From the NCBI GenBank assembly GCA_016844485.1, contig JAENIZ010000090.1, positions 1-5,585 on the forward strand: a stretch of 5,585 nucleotides of DNA. The letters run 5' to 3'. Origin of the DNA: Gammaproteobacteria bacterium. Its GTDB lineage: Bacteria; Pseudomonadota; Gammaproteobacteria; Eutrophobiales; Eutrophobiaceae. This document shows positions 1 to 5,353 of the stretch, piece after piece. The stretch's first letter is position 1. Each line of letters begins with the position of its first letter. Both the position numbers and the translations under genes were made by a program. The notes under the pieces were generated by a model that worked only from the letters and a program-made list of their open reading frames with translations, made no database searches and was not told the DNA's origin.

Positions 1-1
1 G

Positions 2-124
2 GTGAATTACGGCGCGACGGAATCACGCAAGATTATGGGTCGATCCAGCGACCAATTCGAGAAGCTATTGGGATTTGTGGAGGAACCGGAGTTGATTCAC
101 CGGGACAATCTGATTCTGGTATAA
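2..124 (+). CDS. proB: Glutamate 5-kinase, C-terminal end (partial, 5' end outside window)
   Basis: Only the last 40 codons are present, ending in TAA at 122-124. ProB phosphorylates glutamate to glutamyl 5-phosphate, the first step of proline synthesis in the cytoplasm. The visible part is the end of the C-terminal PUA domain: an NYGATESRKIMG segment is followed by LLGFVEEPELIHRDNLILV. The family usually ends in a very similar way, with a conserved LGY/F stretch and an IHRDNL tail. The kinase domain lies upstream of the window and cannot be assessed. proB converges on rpsT, and the 131-bp gap between them is filled by a short tandem repeat. The proB-rpsT neighbourhood is common in gammaproteobacteria, which supports the call. 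The identification rests on a short tail, so it is good but not certain. Confidence 0.85.
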   Translation: MNYGATESRKIMGRSSDQFEKLLGFVEEPELIHRDNLILV

Positions 125-130
125 CCTCAA

Positions 131-221
131 AGTTCAAGGTTCAAGGTTCAAGGTTCAAGGTTCAAGGTTCAAGGTTTAAGGTTCAAGGTTTAAGGTTTAA
201 GGTTTAAGGTTTTGGGTTCAA
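131..221. repeat. Tandem heptanucleotide array, 13 units of GGTTCAA/GGTTTAA
   Basis: Thirteen consecutive 7-bp units fill exactly 91 bp with no indels. Unit 1 is AGTTCAA. Units 2-6, 8 and 13 are GGTTCAA. Units 7 and 9-11 are GGTTTAA, and unit 12 is GGTTTTG. The bases just before (124-130, ACCTCAA) look like a decayed extra unit. The substitutions cluster toward the rpsT side, as expected of an array that grew by slippage from fresher units near proB. The array is non-coding, in the gap between the convergent proB and rpsT genes. No spacers separate the units, so it is not a CRISPR. A role is not evident from the sequence. Confidence 0.95.
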
Positions 222-259
222 CGTTGAACAAAAAACCCGGAACGTTGAACTTGGTTCAA
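216..259. terminator. Nested inverted repeats between proB and rpsT, possible bidirectional terminator
   Basis: Three overlapping symmetries are visible. GTTCAACGTTGAAC at 216-229 is a perfect 14-bp palindrome. GTTCAACGTT at 216-225 is also the exact reverse complement of AACGTTGAAC at 241-250, giving a 10-bp stem around a 15-nt loop. TTGAAC at 245-250 pairs with GTTCAA at 254-259 across a 3-nt loop and overlaps the rpsT stop codon. Convergent genes often share such a stem as a transcription stop. On the minus strand a run of six T lies at 235-230, nine bases past the 6-bp stem, so this is not a textbook intrinsic terminator. All arms are copies of the repeat word of the neighbouring array, so they may be repeat debris rather than a selected terminator. 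Confidence 0.35.
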
Positions 260-516
260 AGCGCACGCAGTTGTGCGTTCAATTGCCGCTTATGACGCGC
301 GGCTTTGTTCTTGTGGATCAGCCGCTTGTTTGCCATACGATCAATGATGGGCACTGCCTCTTTAAATGCATTTGTCGCAGCCTCTTTATCCTTGGCGGCA
401 ACGGCGGTAGCGACCTTTTTTAAATAGGTGCGCAGCATCGAGCGATAGCTGGCGTTATGTTGCCGTTTTTTTGGGGCCTGGCGCGCGCGTTTTTTCGCTG
501 AGGCAATATTGGCCAA
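256..516 (-). CDS. rpsT: 30S ribosomal protein S20
   Basis: This 86-residue, strongly basic protein matches S20, which binds 16S rRNA in the body of the small subunit and helps early 30S assembly. It begins MANIASAKKRARQ, has the family core RQHNASYRSMLRTYLKKV near residues 18-35, and ends with the conserved LIHKNKAARHKRQLNAQL segment. E. coli S20 is 87 residues. The start is TTG at 516-514, supported by the family N-terminus and by an AAGGAG Shine-Dalgarno sequence seven bases upstream. E. coli rpsT also starts with UUG, a feature linked to translational autoregulation by S20. The stop TGA (258-256) lies inside a GTTCAA repeat word. The gene is convergent with proB and divergent from murJ. 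Confidence 0.97.
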   Translation of the reverse strand: MANIASAKKRARQAPKKRQHNASYRSMLRTYLKKVATAVAAKDKEAATNAFKEAVPIIDRMANKRLIHKNKAARHKRQLNAQLRAL

Positions 517-523
517 TGTCTTG

Positions 524-529
524 CTCCTT
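524..529 (-). promoter_or_regulatory. rpsT ribosome binding site
   Basis: The minus strand reads AAGGAG, with seven bases between it and the TTG start at 516. The strong Shine-Dalgarno match fixes this weak start codon as the real one. A perfect 10-bp palindrome, ATTGGCCAAT (508-517), spans the start codon. Confidence 0.85.
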
Positions 530-548
530 CCGTCGTTAAAGGCGCGTA

Positions 549-577
549 ACTATGCTGATCTTGGCAGGATTTGTCAA
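549..577 (-). promoter_or_regulatory. Sigma-70 promoter of rpsT
   Basis: On the minus strand a perfect -35 TTGACA (577-572) is followed after exactly 17 bases by CATAGT (554-549), which matches four of six bases of the -10 consensus. The predicted transcript start is near 542, giving a leader of about 25 nt before the TTG start. The bases after the -10 are GC-rich (TACGCGCC). A GC-rich discriminator is typical of ribosomal promoters repressed by ppGpp and DksA, so stringent control is inferred here but not shown. Confidence 0.8.
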
Positions 578-597
578 TCCTTATTAGTGAATATGAT
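571..597 (+). promoter_or_regulatory. Candidate sigma-70 promoter of murJ-ribF-ileS
   Basis: TTGTCA (571-576) matches five of six -35 bases and TATGAT (592-597) matches five of six -10 bases. The 15-bp spacer is shorter than the usual 16-18, which lowers confidence. A start near 604 would give murJ a leader of about 78 nt. The -35 overlaps the rpsT -35 on the other strand by five bases. No better plus-strand promoter is evident between 531 and 681. Confidence 0.4.
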
Positions 598-606
598 ATC
601 CTCTGT

Positions 607-644
607 ATCTATCTTAAAACATTAAAACAAACAATCAGATAGAT
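607..644 (+). promoter_or_regulatory. Inverted repeat in the presumed murJ leader
   Basis: ATCTATCT (607-614) and AGATAGAT (637-644) are perfect 8-bp inverted copies. The 22-nt spacer is rich in A and contains TAAAACA-like words. The arm centres are 30 bp apart, close to three helical turns, which would suit a dimeric DNA-binding protein. As RNA it would form a modest stem near the 5' end of the murJ transcript. No known operator is recognised, and chance symmetry in AT-rich DNA remains possible. Confidence 0.35.
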
Positions 645-670
645 GAACACTCTACAACTATTGCATTAAC

Positions 671-676
671 AGGAAA
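671..676 (+). promoter_or_regulatory. murJ ribosome binding site deciding the TTG start
   Basis: AGGAAA (core AGGA at 671-674) lies seven bases before the TTG at 682. It supports that codon over the first ATG, which is 14 codons further in and would remove the conserved N-terminal LLKS segment. Confidence 0.7.
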
Positions 677-681
677 CAGCC

Positions 682-2229
682 TTGAGCAAGCGACTTCTCA
701 AATCAACATTTACAGTCAGTGTAATGACAATGATTTCGCGTATTTTTGGCCTGGTGCGCGATATCGTCATTGCACTCTTGTTTGGCGCAGGTGCCGGCGC
801 GGATGCGTTTTTTGTCGCCTTCAAGATCCCCAATTATTTACGCCGGTTGTTTGCTGAAGGTGGATTCTCGCAGGCCTTTGTTCCGGTTCTGAGTGAATTC
901 AAGAGTCAACAAACCCGGGAAGATGTACAGCAATTGATTGATTACGTCACTGGAACGCTGGGAATAGTGTTGTTTATTATCTCGATAGTTGGTGTTGTCG
1001 CGGCACCCGTTCTGATCATGATATTTGCTCCCGGATTTATTGAAGAAGAAGAAAAATATAACCTTGCAGTCAGTATGCTCAGGATTACTTTCCCGTATTT
1101 AATGTTTATATCACTCACGGCACTGGCAGGTGGAATCCTGAATACTTACGGGCGTTTTGCCATACCGGCGTTTACGCCGGTATTGCTGAATATCTCATTA
1201 ATTATCTGTGCTATATGGCTGGCGCCTGTATTGGAGCAACCCGTGATGGCGCTCGCCTGGGGAGTGTTTATTGCGGGAGTCGTGCAACTCCTGTTTCAGT
1301 TGCCGTTTTTATTGCGGTTACGATTATTACCGAGACCGATGGTAAATCGGAATCATGAAGGCGTTAAGCGCATCATGTATTTAATGATCCCGACGTTGTT
1401 TGCCGTATCAGTATCCCAAATTAATCTGATGGTGGATTTAATGATCGCATCGTTCCTGCAGACGGGCAGTATCTCATGGCTTTATTATTCTGATCGCCTG
1501 ATGGAATTTCCACTGGGCGTCTTTGGAATTGCATTAGCAACGGTCATACTGCCTGATCTCTCTCGCCAGTATGCGGAAGGTTCATTAGATAAATTCAGTA
1601 GTATGCTGGATTGGGCATTACGCTGGACGATACTTGTCAGTGTTCCTGCGGGGCTTGGTTTAATTCTCCTGGCGGGGCCGATGTTATCAACCATATTCCA
1701 GTATGGTGAATTTACTTCAAGGGATGTTGAAATGGCCAGCAAGAGTGTGGTGTGTTACGCCATTGGTTTGTCCGGCTTCATATTAATCAAAGTATTGGCC
1801 AGCGGATATTTCTCCAGACAAGACACCAGAACGCCGGTAAAGATCGGTGTGGTCGCCATGTTTTCCAATATTATTTTATGCCTTTTACTGGTCATACCTC
1901 TCGCACACGCAGGACTGGCACTTGCGACCTCTCTGGCATCCTTTATCAATGCAGGATTGCTGTATTTATTCCTGCGCAGAAAAAAAGTTTACCAGGTGCA
2001 AAAAGGATGGGGAATTTTTCTGTTCCGGATACTGTTGGCCTGTATAACAATGAGTATGCTGTTGTTCTTTCTTGTCCCGGATGTTGAAGAATGGTTGCAG
2101 TGGAATGCCTATTCACGTGCCCTTGAATTGTGTCTATGGATTGCCCTTGGTGGAGTCACTTATTGCAGTGTCTTGTGGATAAGTGGCTTGCGTGCTCATC
2201 ACATGACATTAGAGAATCAATCAATATAA
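682..2229 (+). CDS. murJ: Lipid II flippase MurJ (MviN), MOP superfamily
   Basis: This 515-residue inner-membrane protein moves the peptidoglycan precursor lipid II to the periplasmic side. E. coli MurJ is 511 residues and, as I recall its sequence, similar along its whole length. The protein is very hydrophobic throughout, as expected for 14 membrane helices. Residues known to be important in E. coli are present with an offset of two: R20, R26, D41, R54 and E59 near the N-terminus, and D271-R272 in the YYSDRLMEFP motif. Other family signatures include ADAFFVAFKIPN (40-51), AEGGFSQAFVP from residue 58, FQYGEFT, and GYFSRQDTRTPVKI. The start is TTG, chosen because its reading MSKRLLKS aligns with MNLLKS of E. 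coli and has a Shine-Dalgarno sequence. It is the first gene of the likely murJ-ribF-ileS operon. Confidence 0.97.
   Translation: MSKRLLKSTFTVSVMTMISRIFGLVRDIVIALLFGAGAGADAFFVAFKIPNYLRRLFAEGGFSQAFVPVLSEFKSQQTREDVQQLIDYVTGTLGIVLFIISIVGVVAAPVLIMIFAPGFIEEEEKYNLAVSMLRITFPYLMFISLTALAGGILNTYGRFAIPAFTPVLLNISLIICAIWLAPVLEQPVMALAWGVFIAGVVQLLFQLPFLLRLRLLPRPMVNRNHEGVKRIMYLMIPTLFAVSVSQINLMVDLMIASFLQTGSISWLYYSDRLMEFPLGVFGIALATVILPDLSRQYAEGSLDKFSSMLDWALRWTILVSVPAGLGLILLAGPMLSTIFQYGEFTSRDVEMASKSVVCYAIGLSGFILIKVLASGYFSRQDTRTPVKIGVVAMFSNIILCLLLVIPLAHAGLALATSLASFINAGLLYLFLRRKKVYQVQKGWGIFLFRILLACITMSMLLFFLVPDVEEWLQWNAYSRALELCLWIALGGVTYCSVLWISGLRAHHMTLENQSI
1162..1183 (+). other. Perfect 9-bp stem-loop inside murJ
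   Basis: ATACCGGCG (1162-1170) and CGCCGGTAT (1175-1183) are exact inverted copies around the loop TTTA. The stretch encodes part of IPAFTPVLLN, a conserved MurJ segment, so the symmetry may be accidental codon choice. No T-run follows, so it is not an intrinsic terminator. Confidence 0.5.
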
Positions 2230-2230
2230 A
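2203..2230 (+). promoter_or_regulatory. Possible internal promoter for ribF at the end of murJ
   Basis: ATGACA (2203-2208) matches five of six -35 bases. TATAAA (2225-2230) matches five of six -10 bases after a 16-bp spacer. The -10 overlaps the murJ stop codon. A start near 2237 would leave a leader of about 11 nt before the ribF ATG. The region is AT-rich, so a chance match is possible. Confidence 0.35.
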
Positions 2231-2248
2231 ATTATATTCTTTGTGACT

Positions 2249-3199
2249 ATGGAATTTATACGCAGTCTGCATAATCTTCGCACGCAACACAGAGGATGTG
2301 TTGCCACGATAGGGAATTTTGACGGGTTTCATCTTGGTCATCAGGAGATTATTAAACAGTTGATGCTTGCTGCCAGATCACACAACCTTCCGGCAATTGT
2401 AATGGTCTTTGAGCCGCAACCACAGGAGTTTTTCATGCCTGATAAAGCGCCTGCCAGATTGATGCGACTACGTGAGAAGATTGAACACATGAGCCGGCAT
2501 AATATCGATCGAATGGTATGTTTACGGTTTGACCAAACTTTGGCCGGCTTGTCGCCGCTGGATTTTGTGCAAGAAATACTGGTAAAAAGTCTGGGTGTGC
2601 AATATCTGGCTGTTGGTGATGATTTCCGTTTTGGCAAGGATCGCCGTGGTGATTTTTCAATCTTGCGGTTATTTGGGGAACAGCTCGGTTTTGAAGTTGA
2701 ACTTGCAGTCACCTGCAAGATCAATGGCCGTCGTGTCAGCAGCACCTGGATACGTGAGATATTGGCCGCAGGCAACCTGGTACTGGCCCGGCAACTATTG
2801 GGCCGTCATTACTCAATCAGTGGCCGGGTAGTACACGGAGATAAGCGTGGCCGTGCATTGGGTTACCCGACAATAAATATTGATATACACCGGTTACGCT
2901 GTCCGGTTAATGGGATCTTTGCAACAAAGGTTTATGGGTTAGGTGAAGGTCCAATTGATGCTGTGACGAGTATTGGCACGAAACCGATGTTTGATGGCAA
3001 GCAAATGATACTGGAGACACACTTGCTGGATTTCAACAGCGATGTCTATGGCCGTTATGTCCGTGTGGATTTATTGAAGCAACTCAGGAAAGAACAAACA
3101 TTCACAACCATCGATGAATTAAAGGATCAGATTGAGATTGATATACAGCAGTCCAGGGAATTTTTTGAGGAAAATAATAAAAACATGGAAATGAATTGA
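2249..3199 (+). CDS. ribF: Bifunctional riboflavin kinase / FAD synthetase
   Basis: RibF phosphorylates riboflavin to FMN and then adenylates FMN to FAD in the cytoplasm. This protein has 316 residues against 313 in E. coli. The N-terminal adenylyltransferase domain carries GNFDGFHLGH (22-31, nucleotidyltransferase histidines H28 and H31), FEPQPQEFF, DDFRFG (124-129) and SSTWIR (164-169). The C-terminal flavokinase domain carries GDKRGRALGYPTIN (197-210, including T208 and N210 of the PTxN motif) and the likely catalytic glutamate E256 in LETHLLD. The ATG at 2249 is chosen because MEFIRSLHNL aligns residue for residue with E. coli MKLIRGIHNL; a GTG at 2243 would add two residues. Neither start has a clear Shine-Dalgarno sequence. 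The 19-bp gap to murJ and 9-bp gap to ileS suggest a shared transcript. Confidence 0.96.
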   Translation: MEFIRSLHNLRTQHRGCVATIGNFDGFHLGHQEIIKQLMLAARSHNLPAIVMVFEPQPQEFFMPDKAPARLMRLREKIEHMSRHNIDRMVCLRFDQTLAGLSPLDFVQEILVKSLGVQYLAVGDDFRFGKDRRGDFSILRLFGEQLGFEVELAVTCKINGRRVSSTWIREILAAGNLVLARQLLGRHYSISGRVVHGDKRGRALGYPTINIDIHRLRCPVNGIFATKVYGLGEGPIDAVTSIGTKPMFDGKQMILETHLLDFNSDVYGRYVRVDLLKQLRKEQTFTTIDELKDQIEIDIQQSREFFEENNKNMEMN

Positions 3200-3208
3200 C
3201 TGAACAAT

Positions 3209-5353
3209 ATGACTGATTACAAAGACACGCTCAATTTACCCAAAACGGACTTCCCCATGCGGGGCAATCTCGCACAGCGTGAACCGGAAATGCTTAAGCA
3301 TTGGCAGGAGATGGATCTGTATACCAGGGTTCGCGCGCGCAAGAGTGGATGCAGGCAATTTATTCTGCATGATGGGCCACCTTACGCCAACGGTGATATC
3401 CATATTGGTCATGCCGTTAACAAGATACTTAAAGATATCATCGTCAAATCCAAAGGATTGAGCGGATACGATGCACCTTATGTCCCGGGATGGGATTGTC
3501 ATGGCCTCCCCATTGAATTGATGGTGGAAAAAAAGATCGGCAAGGCCGGGAAGAAAGTCGATGCAAAAACATTCCGCAATGCCTGCCGTGAGTATGCAAG
3601 CAAACAGGTCGATAAACAGCGGACAGATTTCCAATGCTTGGGCGTGCTGGGGGACTGGCAACGTCCTTATCTGACTATGGACTATAAAACCGAGGCCGAT
3701 ATTATCCGCGCACTCGGCAAGATGATCGATGCCGGACATCTGATTAAAGGTAATAAACCGGTGCACTGGTGTATCGACTGCGGTTCAGCGCTCGCCGAAG
3801 CTGAAGTGGAGTATGAGGATAAAAATTCTCCATCAATATATGTTCGTTATCCTGTAGTTAAGAGTGATGTCGAGAATGGAAATTTTATAGGTAGATTCAA
3901 TAAACAATCATCAGGTGTTAATAGGCCAATTTCAGTAGTTATCTGGACAACGACTCCATGGACACTGCCCGCTAGTCAGGCGGTCACTATTCATCCTCAA
4001 TCGAGTTATGTTTTGGTCGAATCTGATCTTGGTCAAGGTAAGGAGCTTCTGCTTATAGCTGAGGATCTTGTGGATAAGATTCGCCAGCTATTGAAAACAG
4101 AAATGAAGATCGTTTTCAAAACCAGGGGTGATGTTCTCGAGCATGCAAAACTTCAGCATCCATTTTATAAACGTGAAGTGCCAGTAATTCTTGGCAAACA
4201 TGTCACTATGGAAACTGGCACCGGAGCCGTGCACACGGCGCCTGGTCATGGCATTGATGACTATGTTGTCGGTAGTAGATATGGATTGCCCGTTGATAAC
4301 CCGGTAGGGGGAAATGGTTGTTTTCTGCCCGGAACGGAATTATTCGCGGGTGAAAATGTATTTGCTGCCAATGAACATATCATCGAGGTATTGAAGGAGA
4401 AACAGAACCTGATGCATGTCGAATCCGTCCGGCATAGTTACCCGAATTGCTGGCGGCACAAGACACCGATCATCTTCCGCGCCACACCGCAATGGTTTAT
4501 CAGCATGGATAACAAGCATCTGCGCAACAATGCATTACAGGCGATAGACAACGTGAAGTGGATTCCGGACTGGGGTCAGCAACGGATTAAAGGGATGCTG
4601 GCAGAACGTCCTGATTGGTGTATCTCCAGACAACGCACCTGGGGAGTCCCGATCACCGTATTTGTAGATAAAAAGACAGGAGAGTTGCACCCGGAAACCA
4701 CGCGTTTGATCGAAGAGATCGCAAAGCGTGTAGAACAGGGCGGGATCGACGCCTGGTTTGATCTGGATGCCAAAGAATTAATTGGAACTGAGGCTTCTGC
4801 ATACGAAAAGGTTATGGACACATTGGATGTCTGGTTTGATTCCGGGGTGACTCATGCCTGCGTGCTTGCCGTTGATGAACGATTGAAATTTCCTGCTGAT
4901 CTCTACCTTGAAGGGTCTGATCAACATCGTGGCTGGTTTCAGTCTTCATTACTAACCTCTGTTGGCATGAATAATACTGCGCCTTATAGAAGTGTATTAA
5001 CGCATGGGTTTACCGTGGACGCGCAGGGAATGAAGATGTCCAAATCACGCGGTAATGTTGTTGTGCCACAGCAGGTGATGAAGACATTGGGCGCGGATAT
5101 CTTAAGATTATGGGTTGCCGCGACTGATTACCGCAATGAAATGAGTGTCTCGGATGAAATACTCAAGCGCATGGCGGATGCCTATCGCCGTCTGCGCAAT
5201 ACGGCACGATATTTTCTCGCCAATCTTGATGGATTTGATCCAAAAACTGACTGTGTGCCACTGGATGAAATGCTGGAACTGGATCAATGGGCGGTTGATA
5301 CAGTGGCAAAATTACAGAATGAAATTATCGTTGCATCAATTTTGCATTGTTGA
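3209..5353 (+). CDS. ileS: Isoleucyl-tRNA synthetase, N-terminal 714 residues (gene broken by frameshift deletion)
   Basis: IleS charges tRNA-Ile with isoleucine; full-length enzymes of this type have about 940 residues. The start MTDYKDTLNLPKTDFPMRG closely matches E. coli. The Rossmann catalytic core shows PPYANGDIHIGH (HIGH at 65-68) and KMSKS at 609-613. The CP1 editing domain shows WCIDCGSALAEAEVEY, WTTTPWTLPAS and GTGAVHTAPGHGIDD with the editing aspartate. WCISRQRTWGVP, DTLDVWFDSG and YLEGSDQHRGWF are also present. Homology runs to about residue 707 (LQNEII); the last seven residues before TGA are out-of-frame sequence. About 14 codons of the anticodon-binding helical region are absent at the break, and the rest of the protein continues in the +1 frame. 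This product would lack most of the anticodon-binding domain and the C-terminal zinc motif, so it is probably not a working synthetase. Its motifs are undamaged, which suggests a recent lesion or an assembly fault. No strong Shine-Dalgarno sequence is seen. Confidence 0.93.
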   Translation: MTDYKDTLNLPKTDFPMRGNLAQREPEMLKHWQEMDLYTRVRARKSGCRQFILHDGPPYANGDIHIGHAVNKILKDIIVKSKGLSGYDAPYVPGWDCHGLPIELMVEKKIGKAGKKVDAKTFRNACREYASKQVDKQRTDFQCLGVLGDWQRPYLTMDYKTEADIIRALGKMIDAGHLIKGNKPVHWCIDCGSALAEAEVEYEDKNSPSIYVRYPVVKSDVENGNFIGRFNKQSSGVNRPISVVIWTTTPWTLPASQAVTIHPQSSYVLVESDLGQGKELLLIAEDLVDKIRQLLKTEMKIVFKTRGDVLEHAKLQHPFYKREVPVILGKHVTMETGTGAVHTAPGHGIDDYVVGSRYGLPVDNPVGGNGCFLPGTELFAGENVFAANEHIIEVLKEKQNLMHVESVRHSYPNCWRHKTPIIFRATPQWFISMDNKHLRNNALQAIDNVKWIPDWGQQRIKGMLAERPDWCISRQRTWGVPITVFVDKKTGELHPETTRLIEEIAKRVEQGGIDAWFDLDAKELIGTEASAYEKVMDTLDVWFDSGVTHACVLAVDERLKFPADLYLEGSDQHRGWFQSSLLTSVGMNNTAPYRSVLTHGFTVDAQGMKMSKSRGNVVVPQQVMKTLGADILRLWVAATDYRNEMSVSDEILKRMADAYRRLRNTARYFLANLDGFDPKTDCVPLDEMLELDQWAVDTVAKLQNEIIVASILHC

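Noticed and set aside
131..221. Repeat array considered as a CRISPR or plasmid-type iteron origin
   Set aside because: The units are 7 bp and directly abutting with no spacers, which excludes CRISPR. The setting is a chromosomal housekeeping cluster with no replication gene nearby, so an iteron origin has no support.
2341..2775. Antisense open frame of 144 codons opposite ribF
   Set aside because: It overlaps conserved RibF motifs on the other strand and has low-complexity basic composition typical of a shadow frame.
3236..3766. Long antisense open frame of 176 codons opposite ileS
   Set aside because: It lies wholly opposite the strongly conserved catalytic start of IleS, shows no recognisable domain, and is explained by the codon pattern of ileS.
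3820..4170. AT-richer stretch inside ileS considered as an insertion or recombined patch
   Set aside because: The translation stays in frame and fits the variable CP1 editing domain, with WTTTPWTLPAS inside it and GTGAVHTAPGHG just after. Lower conservation there is normal.
5145..5330. The +1 frame upstream of 5331 as an independent gene start
   Set aside because: Before 5331 this frame overlaps authentic IleS sequence in the first frame and has no family similarity. Only the part from 5331 onward is real coding sequence.
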